A program made the position numbers and the translations under genes. The notes below the pieces were generated by a model. That model did not search any database and was not told the origin of the DNA. It was given only the letters and a program-made list of their open reading frames with translations. Positions 44,273-51,758 of a stretch of 64,000 bases of DNA are shown here, piece by piece (positions within the stretch are counted from its first letter, which is position 1; every line of letters begins with the position of its first letter). The DNA comes from Clostridia bacterium (GTDB taxonomy: Bacteria; Bacillota; Clostridia; Christensenellales; Borkfalkiaceae): contig JAFURH010000066.1 of assembly GCA_017471945.1 (NCBI GenBank), positions 49,431 through 113,430 of the forward strand, in the 5' to 3' direction.

Positions 44273-45640
44273 ATGCAAATATTAAATGTAAAATCTTTAA
44301 AAAAACAAATTGAAACTAAATTGCCGAAATCTAAATATGTAAATATAAACTCGTATATTCACGAAGTTCAAAAGATCGATAAATTTGGACAATGGGCAGA
44401 AAATTGGACAAATGCATTTCAAAAAGCAATAGATGAAAATAAATGTATATATATCCCAAAAGGTAAGTATTATATAAACGATTCTATCATAATACCGTCG
44501 AATCGAAAGATACTTGCATCAAAAAAGGCGGAAATATGTCTGGTATACGGCACAAAAGTCTTAATGATGAGAAATCAACACGTCATTAACGGTCAAAATC
44601 GTATAATTTTAGATAATGAGCCAATAAATGAAAATATTTCAATCTGTGGTGGACTTTGGTCTGAAGAGAGCACTTGTAGATTAGGACAGGGGAAAAGTGG
44701 GCGGTATGATGTGGAGGACACCTTTCACGGTGTAGGCGCAATATTGTTTTTTAGTGGCGTAAAGAATTTATCATTAAAAAATATGAAATTTAAAAATGCA
44801 TCGTCTTTTTGCGTTCAAATAGGAAGATGCACCAACGTCGTAGTTAGAAACCTGCAATTTATTAACTGCTTTTCGGACGGTGTGCATTTTAACGGTGACG
44901 TTAAAAATGCATACGTTAAAAATATTAAAGGCGAAACAGGCGACGATTTAGTAGCGTTAAATGCTTACGATTTTAATAATGCTACCATAAATAATGGAAG
45001 TATTCAAAACTTTATAATTGAAGATATCCATCCTTATAAGACGAGTGGGTTAAAGTCCGTGCGACTTCTCGCAGGTGTAAAAAAAGGGGGAGAAGAAGAT
45101 ATCGATTGCTTTATCCAAAACGTTTATTTAAGTAATATGACGGGCTTATGTGCCGTAAAAATGTATCTTCAAACAGCGCCTTATATAGGTAAACCTGAAC
45201 CGGCAGGCGTTGGTTGGATGAAAAATATCCGTTTTAATAATATAAAAATAAAACAATTATTGCATACCGACAGTACTCCTAATTTTGTGAATAAAGATTT
45301 AGAAAAAGGACACTTTGGGGTGTTTGAGTTGGGGGCAAATATACAAGATTTATATTTAACGAATATAAAGGCGGAAATGAATAAGAAGGATTATCCGTTG
45401 ACGTCTCATTTCATAACGGTTGGTCCACGAACCGGATATATTGAACAAAAGAAATTGGAAATTTTTGACCCGTATATAGAATGTGAAGTAAAAAACGTTT
45501 ACTATAAGAACATAAAGATTAACGGAAAAAAGATAAGAGATTTGACTTCGGAAATTAAAGAGGTTAAGTTTAGTAAATTATATGAAAGTGAAATGACCTT
45601 TGGGTATGGCAAGATTGAAAATATTAAAATGTTAAATTAA
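44273..45640 (+). CDS. Right-handed beta-helix protein, GH28-like
   Basis: This 455-residue protein has no signal peptide. It starts with an alpha/beta cap and the Y-I-P-K-G-K-Y-Y-I segment common to pectate-lyase-superfamily and GH28 proteins. Helix rungs follow with F-S-D-G-V-H-F-N-G and G-D-D-L-V-A-L-N, which stand where GH28 polygalacturonases have their catalytic Asp residues. The later G-H-G motif of GH28 is missing. K-S-V-R-L-L occupies that region, so the reaction may differ. The gene is clearly more AT-rich than the operon before it, a sign of separate origin. Ribosome site AAGGAGG. Confidence 0.68.
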   Translation: MQILNVKSLKKQIETKLPKSKYVNINSYIHEVQKIDKFGQWAENWTNAFQKAIDENKCIYIPKGKYYINDSIIIPSNRKILASKKAEICLVYGTKVLMMRNQHVINGQNRIILDNEPINENISICGGLWSEESTCRLGQGKSGRYDVEDTFHGVGAILFFSGVKNLSLKNMKFKNASSFCVQIGRCTNVVVRNLQFINCFSDGVHFNGDVKNAYVKNIKGETGDDLVALNAYDFNNATINNGSIQNFIIEDIHPYKTSGLKSVRLLAGVKKGGEEDIDCFIQNVYLSNMTGLCAVKMYLQTAPYIGKPEPAGVGWMKNIRFNNIKIKQLLHTDSTPNFVNKDLEKGHFGVFELGANIQDLYLTNIKAEMNKKDYPLTSHFITVGPRTGYIEQKKLEIFDPYIECEVKNVYYKNIKINGKKIRDLTSEIKEVKFSKLYESEMTFGYGKIENIKMLN

Positions 45641-45643
45641 AGA

Positions 45644-45952
45644 ATGTGTTTTTTGATATTACTTCTTAAAAAGCACTGTAAATATTTATATGATGTTAAT
45701 AATAGAAAGTCAATTTTGATAATGATTGAAGCGTGTAATATTCGTAATTTCAGTATTTTTTTGCGGGACAGTTTTTTATTTGCGTATATGGAATACATAG
45801 GTGATGATTACGAAGCGGATATGAAGAAGATGGCGGACGATCCTATAACACAGTTATGGTGGAAGGAAACAGATCTCTGTCAAATGCCTGTTATATCGGC
45901 AGAGCCAGGCGTTTGGTGGGCGGAAATGGAAGAGGTCTTTCATACCGATTGA
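45644..45952 (+). CDS. L-rhamnose mutarotase (RhaM)-like protein, degenerate N-terminus
   Basis: The 102-residue length matches RhaM (about 104). The second half fits well: N-F-S-I-F-L, L-F-A-Y-M-E-Y, W-W-K-E-T and the E-V-F-H terminus. The first 35 residues keep only a trace of the family's L-K-x-G-C-x-x-E-Y-x-x-R-H-x-x-I-W-P-E-L block. The catalytic His (E. coli His22) is not recognisable, and the usual Tyr in N-Y-x-I-Y-L is Phe. So it may be inactive or decaying. It starts three bases after the beta-helix gene with no clear ribosome site and shares its AT-rich character. RhaM interconverts L-rhamnose anomers, which fits rhaD and the GH78 gene. Confidence 0.6.
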   Translation: MCFLILLLKKHCKYLYDVNNRKSILIMIEACNIRNFSIFLRDSFLFAYMEYIGDDYEADMKKMADDPITQLWWKETDLCQMPVISAEPGVWWAEMEEVFHTD

Positions 45953-45985
45953 TTGTGCAAAACTGTATTTGTCAAAAAGATCTAA

Positions 45986-46111
45986 TCGCAGAGGGGTACA
46001 ATAGAAGAATTTGAAAAATTCTTTGAAGATAAAATAGTACGGAAGTATGGAGAAAAGGAATATCCTCCTTGTTCTGTGCAACCACAAAAAAATGCTTATG
46101 TACTCTCGTGA
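45986..46111 (+). pseudogene. Unidentified gene remnant, C-terminal fragment
   Basis: An open frame of 41 codons plus stop without a start codon begins right after an in-frame TAA. It reads like real coding sequence (G-T-I-E-E-F-E-K-F-F-E-D-K, then R-K-Y-G-E-K-E-Y-P-P-C) and ends V-L-S. I cannot name the family. It is probably the tail of a lost gene. Confidence 0.35.
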
Positions 46112-46494
46112 GAAATAAAACGAAACAGCGTTATCTAACTAATCAACAAAAAAGACATAGAGTTGTGGTTGGACTCTCCTTTCAAACGACTTAAAGTTAA
46201 ATAAAACTGAACAAACACCAGAAACTATGTCCATTATATCTTATCGTTATCTTTGAAAAGCATAACTGTATAGCGATTTATCAGATAAAAGAAGGTAAAA
46301 AATTAGTTTAGTAATATAAAAGGGAAAGGGGCTTTTTCTGCCCCAAAATCTGCCCCAAAAAGAATAAAACAATAAAGAAAAAGTATCGAGTTTTTTCGAC
46401 AATTCAATGGTTTGAAATTGAAAATCGGCTGCAAAGCAAATCTGCATCCGATTTTCTTTTTTATTTTCGGCAAAAACAAACAATTGTTTTATAT

Positions 46495-46516
46495 TATTTG
46501 CCGAAATCGGCAAATA
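46495..46516. promoter_or_regulatory. Palindromic operator candidate upstream of the ATPase promoter
   Basis: Two perfect 10-bp arms (46495-46504 and 46507-46516, TATTTGCCGA with its complement) lie five bases before the -35 box. A third TCGGCAAAA half-site lies at about 46477. This layout suggests a dimeric DNA-binding protein. No regulator gene is adjacent. Confidence 0.6.
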
Positions 46517-46521
46517 TACTA

Positions 46522-46550
46522 TTGACATTTCATTAAAAATATGTTAAAAT
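46522..46550 (+). promoter_or_regulatory. Sigma-A promoter of the AAA_14 ATPase gene
   Basis: TTGACA (46522-46527), a 17-bp spacer and TAAAAT (46545-46550) form one of the best promoters in the window. The start point would be about 22 bases before the ATG at 46579, with AAAGGAG between. Confidence 0.85.
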
Positions 46551-46578
46551 ATAGAAAAGGTCAAAAGGAGAAATAGGA

Positions 46579-47799
46579 ATGGTAGAGCGTAAAGAATATT
46601 TAGCCTTATTAAAAGAATGGAAGAATGAAAAAGTAATTAAAGTGGTAACTGGGATTCGTCGTTGTGGAAAATCGACGCTACTTGCGTTATTTCAAGAGCA
46701 ATTAAAGAAAGAAGGCGTAAAAAAAGAACAGATTATCTCGATCAATTTTGAAGAATTGGAAAATGAGGAATTGACCGATTATAAAAAGCTTTATAAATAT
46801 ATAACGGAGCGTTTATGCAAAGATAAGTATACGTATATATTTCTCGATGAGATCCAGACGGTAAAAGATTTTCAAAAGGTCGTGGACAGCCTTTACGTGA
46901 AAGATAACGTGGATATTTATATTACCGGCTCAAACGCTTATTTGCTTTCGGGCGAGCTTGCTACGCTTCTTTCAGGGCGATACGTGGAAATATCTATATT
47001 GCCGTTATCGTTTAAGGAATTTTACGAACTAAATGCTAATATGAGCAAAGAGGACGCATTTAACGAATATTTACAATGCGGTGGTTTCCCTTACGTTGCT
47101 ACGATGGATAGAAGCAGGGGAAAATATAATAGTTATCTCGAAGGGATATATAATACGGTCGTTGTAAAGGACGTAGAAGAAAGAGATAAGCGTAAGCACG
47201 AAGATAAAAATAAACGTAAGGTGACGGATATAACCTTATTAAAAACGATATCGAAATATCTTGCAAGCGTAGTCGGAAGTCCCGTGTCGGCAAAAAGTAT
47301 TGCGGATTATTTAAGCTCGAACGGCAGAAAAACGTCGTCGAACACCGTGGACGATTACGTGGAAGCGTTAATAGAATCCTATCTGTTTTATCCTGCCGAA
47401 CGCTATGATATAGCAGGAAAATTGCTTTTGAAACGCAATCAAAAAATGTATATGATTGATCTTGGTTTGCGTGGTTATCTTGGTACCAAAAAGGGCGGAG
47501 ATATTGGATATTCCATAGAAAATATCGTTTATTTTGAATTATTAAGACGAGGATATAAAGTCAATATAGGTAAAGTCGGTGCAACCGAAGTGGATTTTGT
47601 TGCTCAAAAAGCAGACGGGACGGAATATTATCAGGTGACGGCGTCTATGCTTGAAGAAAGCACGTTTAACCGTGAAATAACGCCGCTTCAGAATATAAAA
47701 GACTTTTATCCGAAAAAGATATTAACGCTTGATAAATACAGCATAGGAAATTATAATGGGATTGTGGTGGAAAACATCATAGATTGGTTGTTGGATTAA
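46579..47799 (+). CDS. AAA_14/DUF4143 ATPase
   Basis: This 406-residue protein has an N-terminal ATPase domain with Walker A G-I-R-R-C-G-K-S-T (Lys31), Walker B Y-I-F-L-D-E-I-Q (about 91-98) and the T-G-S-N-A sensor (about 116-120). A C-terminal DUF4143 domain shows the E-N-I-V-Y-F-E-L-L-R-R-G and E-V-D-F-V nuclease-like signature (about 312-343). Such proteins occur as scattered multi-copy genes in anaerobes. Their role is not known, with DNA- or stress-related functions proposed. It stands alone with its own promoter and terminator and does not look part of the sugar locus. Confidence 0.9.
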   Translation: MVERKEYLALLKEWKNEKVIKVVTGIRRCGKSTLLALFQEQLKKEGVKKEQIISINFEELENEELTDYKKLYKYITERLCKDKYTYIFLDEIQTVKDFQKVVDSLYVKDNVDIYITGSNAYLLSGELATLLSGRYVEISILPLSFKEFYELNANMSKEDAFNEYLQCGGFPYVATMDRSRGKYNSYLEGIYNTVVVKDVEERDKRKHEDKNKRKVTDITLLKTISKYLASVVGSPVSAKSIADYLSSNGRKTSSNTVDDYVEALIESYLFYPAERYDIAGKLLLKRNQKMYMIDLGLRGYLGTKKGGDIGYSIENIVYFELLRRGYKVNIGKVGATEVDFVAQKADGTEYYQVTASMLEESTFNREITPLQNIKDFYPKKILTLDKYSIGNYNGIVVENIIDWLLD

Positions 47800-47814
47800 A
47801 TTAGGAGCAGCATT

Positions 47815-47867
47815 AAAAAACGGTGGTATTTCGCAAGCTGGTCAGCGCGAAAACCGCCGTTTTTCTG
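47815..47867. terminator. Terminator after the ATPase gene
   Basis: A stem of about 13 pairs with one bulge (47821-47834 with 47847-47859) is flanked by six A on the left and five T on the right. It can serve both the ATPase gene and minus-strand transcripts coming from the aldolase. Confidence 0.85.
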
Positions 47868-48096
47868 TCTTTAAGTTTGTTTGATCGGCTAAGTAAAAGA
47901 TACTACATCAATGTATCGAGGAAATAAAAAACGTCCTCAGTATTGTCTTTAGGGACAGAAATTTTGTTCCAATGGGTACTTTTTCATTGAGCCTATCGCA
48001 TTCGATGTCGCGTAAGCCGTGCGAAATGCCGTCCATAATGGTATTCCCTAATATATGCTAATTGACAAGCGTTGGATATCTTTTCGTTGCGCATTA
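47868..48096. other. Gene-free stretch after the terminator, with a doubtful small minus-strand ORF
   Basis: The only frame of note is 48036-47908 on the minus strand (42 residues, M-D-G-I-S-H-G-L start, weak AGGGAA upstream). It has no recognisable family and is probably chance or a remnant. The remaining bases show no clear signal. Confidence 0.35.
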
Positions 48097-48861
48097 TCAT
48101 TCTTTTTTCAATTTTGCTAATTCTTCCTTATAAATTTTAGGAAGTGCGCAAACGTCTGATTCTATATTCACAAAATCATAGCCCATAGAAACAAGGTCGT
48201 AAAAATTATCCGCGCTTCCGACGGTGCCGGCAAATTTTCCGTGTTGTTTTGCTTTCTGTGCAATCAGCCTTCTTATGCGGTTGATCTCAGGGTTTGCAAA
48301 ATCCAACGGCGCGCCAATGCCTTGACTAAAATCCGCAGGACCGAAGAAAATCATATCAATGCCTTCTAATGCGCAGATCTCGTCTAATTCCTTTAAGGGC
48401 TCGGGGTCTTCTATCTGAACGACGACGAATCTTTCGCGGTTCGCCGTTTCCATATATTCTCTACCGTCAACCAGACAATAAGCGCCGTCAGCGTTTCCAC
48501 CATCCAAAGGTCTTCTGCCGATAGGGTGAAATTTTGTGTAATAAACAATTTGTTTTGCCTCTTCAAGACTCATAAGATGAGGAATCATAATGCCGGTCGA
48601 GTCGGCTTCCAAAGGTTTGATGTAGTCGTTGTAGCCGCCTTTCTCTGTTCTGGTGAGGACGTCGCAGTCATAAATTTTTGCCGCGCGCACGATATCTTCC
48701 ACTTGATCGATACTATTGGGAGAATGCTCTAAGTCTATCCAAATACAGTCGAAACCGCATCTTGCGGCGATTTCCGCCCCGCGAGGGTCTCTTAAATTTA
48801 ATTTTACCGAAATTGCCGGTTGTCCGTTTCTCATTTTTGCGAGAACTTTGCTGTTTCTCAT
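48097..48861 (-). CDS. HpaI/HpcH-family 2-keto-3-deoxy-sugar-acid aldolase
   Basis: This 254-residue class II aldolase has the I-D-L-E-H-S-P motif (about 41-47), a metal-binding Glu in V-Q-I-E-D-P and an Asp in F-G-P-A-D-F-S, with the G-R-R-P phosphate/carboxylate loop. Relatives (GarL, HpaI, RhmA) split 2-keto-3-deoxy acids into pyruvate and an aldehyde. In a locus with rhaD and a rhamnosidase, 2-keto-3-deoxy-L-rhamnonate is an attractive substrate, but glucarate- or galactarate-type acids fit as well. GGAG precedes the ATG. It reads away from an AraC gene with which it shares a promoter region. Confidence 0.85.
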   Translation of the reverse strand: MRNSKVLAKMRNGQPAISVKLNLRDPRGAEIAARCGFDCIWIDLEHSPNSIDQVEDIVRAAKIYDCDVLTRTEKGGYNDYIKPLEADSTGIMIPHLMSLEEAKQIVYYTKFHPIGRRPLDGGNADGAYCLVDGREYMETANRERFVVVQIEDPEPLKELDEICALEGIDMIFFGPADFSQGIGAPLDFANPEINRIRRLIAQKAKQHGKFAGTVGSADNFYDLVSMGYDFVNIESDVCALPKIYKEELAKLKKE

Positions 48862-48891
48862 TGTCGTAAACTCCTTTTTTAGATTGGTATT

Positions 48892-48920
48892 ATTATATCA
48901 TCTTTTTTCTTTTCTTTCAA
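48892..48920 (-). promoter_or_regulatory. Promoter of the HpaI-type aldolase gene
   Basis: TTGAAA (48915-48920), a 17-bp spacer and TATAAT (48892-48897) with an upstream TG. It gives a leader of about 25 bases. Confidence 0.75.
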
Positions 48921-48991
48921 TTTACGCAAAAGACTATTTTTTGAGCGATATGTCGTTTTTGTGTAGTTTATTGAAGATATCTAAAAAATGA

Positions 48992-49020
48992 TTGCCTTTT
49001 AAAAATTCTTATGTTATAAT
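48992..49020 (+). promoter_or_regulatory. Promoter of the AraC gene at 49.0 kb
   Basis: TTGCCT (48992-48997), a 17-bp spacer and TATAAT (49015-49020) with an upstream TG. Transcription should begin within a base or two of the ATG at 49027, which would make the mRNA leaderless unless the true start codon lies downstream. Confidence 0.65.
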
Positions 49021-49026
49021 AAAAAT

Positions 49027-49896
49027 ATGGATAGAGAGGTGCATCAAGACAGTAAAAATTCTATGTTGATAGCAGAAATGAAAATCATCGCTCACGGAGC
49101 GGACGGTTTTTTATTGTTCCCAACCAAGACTAAAATTGCAGATGCCGGACAATTGCAAGCATTGCATACGCACGTTTATTACGAATTCTTTTTTGCTACG
49201 AGAACCCCGCTTGTTATCGTGACGGAAATAGGTACGTTGAGCTTTACTAACAGCCTCATTATTATTCCGCCTGAGATGAAACACTTTTCTTGCGCAGAAG
49301 GAAACGATGGATATCGGATAACCGTTACGGCGAGTGACGTGAAGAGCATTGGCGGTAAATTCGGTCTGCTTGATTTTATAAAAAAGGACAGGCTCACAAC
49401 GCTTGGTATGAGCGAAGAACTGTCGTATTATCTTGATAAGTTGGTTTCAACCGACTTTTTGTCGAGCTACGGCAGAGCGAAAGGAGAGTCGCTCTTAAAA
49501 TTGCTTTTTTTGGAAATAGGCACTCTGTTGAAAACGGTGGATAACACTCAGATAGCGGAGAGCGTCAATAATCGTTATCGAAATATAGAAAAGATAGATA
49601 AATTTATTGGGGAAAATTATAACCGCGCGGGCGTTTCGATCATTATGCTTTCGAAGGAGCTGTGTTTGAGCGTGAGGCAGGTGTCAAGAATTATCAAAAA
49701 AGAGTACGGACGCTCGTTTGTGGAAATGCTTAACGACAAGAGAATGTCGGTTGCGGCAATTCTTTTAAAGAAAAGCACTTTGTCAGTGAGCGATATCATT
49801 CAAGAGCTGAATTTCGAAACGGAAAATTATTTTTACAGAATGTTCAAAAAATATTACGGCACAACGCCTTTAAAATACAGAAATCAGAGGAGTTAG
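49027..49896 (+). CDS. AraC-family regulator
   Basis: This 289-residue protein has an N-terminal cupin-like sensor with L-H-T-H-V-Y-Y-E (about 40-47) and I-I-P-P-E-M-K-H-F. The C-terminal pair of helix-turn-helix units (about 190-287) has L-S-K-E-L-C-L-S-V-R-Q-V-S-R and ends Y-Y-G-T-T-P-L-K-Y. It lies divergently to the aldolase and three bases before a deacetylase gene, which makes both likely targets. No ribosome site precedes the ATG at 49027. A GAGAGGTG just inside the frame has no start codon at proper distance (next in-frame ATG 49063). So the start is uncertain. Confidence 0.87.
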   Translation: MDREVHQDSKNSMLIAEMKIIAHGADGFLLFPTKTKIADAGQLQALHTHVYYEFFFATRTPLVIVTEIGTLSFTNSLIIIPPEMKHFSCAEGNDGYRITVTASDVKSIGGKFGLLDFIKKDRLTTLGMSEELSYYLDKLVSTDFLSSYGRAKGESLLKLLFLEIGTLLKTVDNTQIAESVNNRYRNIEKIDKFIGENYNRAGVSIIMLSKELCLSVRQVSRIIKKEYGRSFVEMLNDKRMSVAAILLKKSTLSVSDIIQELNFETENYFYRMFKKYYGTTPLKYRNQRS

Positions 49897-49899
49897 TAT

Positions 49900-50724
49900 A
49901 TGCAGAAATTTATGAGATTTCCGAATTGGAAACCCAAAGCGATGACGCTCAGCTATGACGATGCGGTGATTTTTGACGAAAAGCTTATCGGCATTATGCA
50001 AAAGTACGGCTTGAAAGGTACGTTTAACGTCAACGGCGGAATGATGTCGGATAAATTTTATCGACGAATGGACGAAACGACGGCGCTCAAATTATATAAA
50101 GAGTTTCGTATGGAAGTTGCTATGCACGGATACGGACACGCTTTTTTAGGCGGCTGCACGGGTGCGGATATCATAAAAGAATATTATGAAGATAAAGTTA
50201 AGCTCGAAGAAACATTCGGGGAAATTATGCGGGGAGGGGCCTACGCATTCGGGATATATAACGACGAAATCGTAAACGTCCTTAAAACGTTAGGCGTGGG
50301 CTATTTCCGCACGACAGAATGCAGCGGGAACTTCGAGCTTCCCGCCGATTGGTTGCGATGGCAGCCGACTTGTCGTCACGCCGCCGCCAATTTATTTGAG
50401 TTGTTGGACTCTTTTTTGGCTGAGTCGCCCGATAAAAGTTATAATGCAAAGCCTCGTTTGTTCTATCTTTTCGGGCATAGCTATGAGTTTGAGGATAACG
50501 ATAATTGGGAACGGATAGAGCGTTTTTGTGCAAAAACGGCGCAGTACAACGATATTTGGCACGCAACGAATGCGGAAATTTACGATTACGTGCAAGCGTA
50601 CGATAATTTAATTTTCAGTGCGGCAGGAGATAAGGTGCTCAACAATTCGGCAACAGACGTATATTTATGGTTAAATAAACGTAAAGTGCTCGCAAGGGCA
50701 AATTCGGTTACCGAAATAGAATAA
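49900..50724 (+). CDS. Polysaccharide deacetylase-like protein (CE4/NodB), second copy
   Basis: This 274-residue protein keeps Asp20-Asp21 in L-S-Y-D-D-A (Ala replaces the usual Gly) and His76/His80 in H-G-Y-G-H, so the metal triad is intact. The C-terminal G-H-S-Y-E-F segment and following W-E-R-I-E-R are shared with the 38.9-kb protein, showing common descent. It is cytosolic by lack of a signal peptide. It follows the AraC gene by three bases and ends at a strong terminator, so the two form one unit. Confidence 0.85.
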   Translation: MQKFMRFPNWKPKAMTLSYDDAVIFDEKLIGIMQKYGLKGTFNVNGGMMSDKFYRRMDETTALKLYKEFRMEVAMHGYGHAFLGGCTGADIIKEYYEDKVKLEETFGEIMRGGAYAFGIYNDEIVNVLKTLGVGYFRTTECSGNFELPADWLRWQPTCRHAAANLFELLDSFLAESPDKSYNAKPRLFYLFGHSYEFEDNDNWERIERFCAKTAQYNDIWHATNAEIYDYVQAYDNLIFSAAGDKVLNNSATDVYLWLNKRKVLARANSVTEIE

Positions 50725-50736
50725 AAAAAGAAAAAC

Positions 50737-50776
50737 TAAAAAAACGAGTTCTGTTCAACACAGAACTCGTTTTTTT
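50737..50776. terminator. Bidirectional terminator between convergent genes
   Basis: A 16-bp perfect stem (50739-50754 with 50760-50775), with A and T runs as part of the arms, stands between the deacetylase gene and the AraC gene reading toward it. Confidence 0.92.
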
Positions 50777-51614
50777 AACGATTGAAAAAATTCAGTTTAA
50801 ATTGCTTCGGGGATAAGGAGTATTTATTCTTGAAAGAAGTGGTGAAATAAGGGATAGATTGAAAACCGACCTCTTCGCATATTTGCGCTATTGTTTTATC
50901 GGTAGTGAGAAGAAGAGACATAGCGTAATCGATTCGTTGAGCGTGTAAATATTCGGTCATCGTACAACCAATATATTTTTTAAACGTGCGGCAGATATAG
51001 CTTTTGTCGTAATTGATATCTTTTAAAATAAGTTCTAAGCCTTCGCGCATTAAAATCGGGGCGGAAAAAGAGGGAAGAATATTATTGAGCCATACGGGTA
51101 AGCCGCTGTGTTGTGGCTGAAATTCTTGCAGAAAAATGTTTAATAGCTCAATTGAGAGAATATTCGCCATCGTTTCTTTCGTATGAATTCCTTTTTGTGC
51201 AGGCATAAAAAATATTTTTGAAAATTCTTTTTCAAATTCTACGATTTTCGTTTGTTTAATTTTTGATTTTAACGGTTCTCGCCGTTGATTGATCTCTTCA
51301 AAAAGCGAGGGCGAAATAAAGTCGCAACTTTTTTTAAATAGTTGTTCGGTGATGATAATATCTCGGTGTGAGCAGGGCGCGTTGTCTTTGCGGATAAAGC
51401 TGTGTTTGTCTTTTAAACGCAACAAACGTATATCTCCTGTTTCCAAAGTTTCTTTTTTTCCATTGCAGTTATGAATGATCGTACCGCTTAAAACGTAAAA
51501 AATTTCAAAAAAATTATGGTCGTGATAATAATGATCGGATTCATCTTCCGTGATTTTAGAGATTAGCTGTATGGACGGAGATATCATCCAATCGTTTATG
51601 GATAATTTCGGCAT
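50775..51614 (-). CDS. AraC-family regulator (ChbR-like cupin)
   Basis: This 279-residue protein has a cupin N-domain with H-D-H-N-F-F-E-I-F-Y-V-L-S-G (about 31-44) and E-T-G-D-I-R-L-L-R, a pattern like the chitobiose regulator ChbR. Its C-terminal double helix-turn-helix domain (about 180-277) has A-Q-I-C-E-E-V-G-F-Q-S and ends L-S-P-K-Q-F-K. It reads away from the GH78 rhamnosidase gene and is the natural candidate to control the 51.8-64 kb operon. AGGAGG precedes the ATG. Confidence 0.9.
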   Translation of the reverse strand: MPKLSINDWMISPSIQLISKITEDESDHYYHDHNFFEIFYVLSGTIIHNCNGKKETLETGDIRLLRLKDKHSFIRKDNAPCSHRDIIITEQLFKKSCDFISPSLFEEINQRREPLKSKIKQTKIVEFEKEFSKIFFMPAQKGIHTKETMANILSIELLNIFLQEFQPQHSGLPVWLNNILPSFSAPILMREGLELILKDINYDKSYICRTFKKYIGCTMTEYLHAQRIDYAMSLLLTTDKTIAQICEEVGFQSIPYFTTSFKNKYSLSPKQFKLNFFNR

Positions 51615-51636
51615 AAAAAAATCCTCCTTTTTCTAT

Positions 51637-51665
51637 ATAATAACATATTTTTTTATAAAAGTCAA
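51637..51665 (-). promoter_or_regulatory. Promoter of the ChbR-like AraC gene
   Basis: TTGACT (51660-51665), a 17-bp spacer and TATTAT (51637-51642). Box and spacer strongly resemble the AraC-gene promoter at 10829-10858. Confidence 0.75.
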
Positions 51666-51695
51666 CCAACAGAATGTTTTTGACAATGAAGAATA

Positions 51696-51724
51696 TTGCA
51701 AACGCGTATAAAAAGTTTTATAAT
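51696..51724 (+). promoter_or_regulatory. Promoter of the GH78 operon
   Basis: TTGCAA (51696-51701), a 17-bp spacer and TATAAT (51719-51724). The expected start point is near 51731, which leaves a leader of under 30 bases. Confidence 0.72.
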
Positions 51725-51758
51725 ATAGGTAAATAAGAATATCGTAATGGGAGTTATT

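Larger units (their letters stand above)
45953..46578. other. 626-bp AT-rich region with gene debris
   Basis: There is no intact gene. It holds a 42-codon frame remnant (45986-46111), a short stretch with opposed GACATAG ends (46154-46231) that may be a transposon scar, an exact 12-bp tandem repeat (46337-46348 and 46349-46360), a palindrome and a strong promoter for the ATPase gene. It looks like an insertion-prone boundary. Confidence 0.5.

Noticed and set aside
46154-46231. Miniature transposon with opposed GACATAG ends
   Set aside because: Only seven bases match exactly at the ends, it is under 80 bp, and no target duplication is seen. It is probably chance or a scar.
46247-46528. Minus-strand frame of 93 codons in the AT-rich region
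   Set aside because: It reads through the 12-bp tandem repeat and the palindrome, giving a repetitive F-W-G-R string. No ribosome site and low-complexity content.
47908-48036. Minus-strand 42-codon frame downstream of the HpaI-type aldolase
   Set aside because: Only a weak AGGGAA upstream and no recognisable family. It is noted in the gene-free stretch but not called as a gene.
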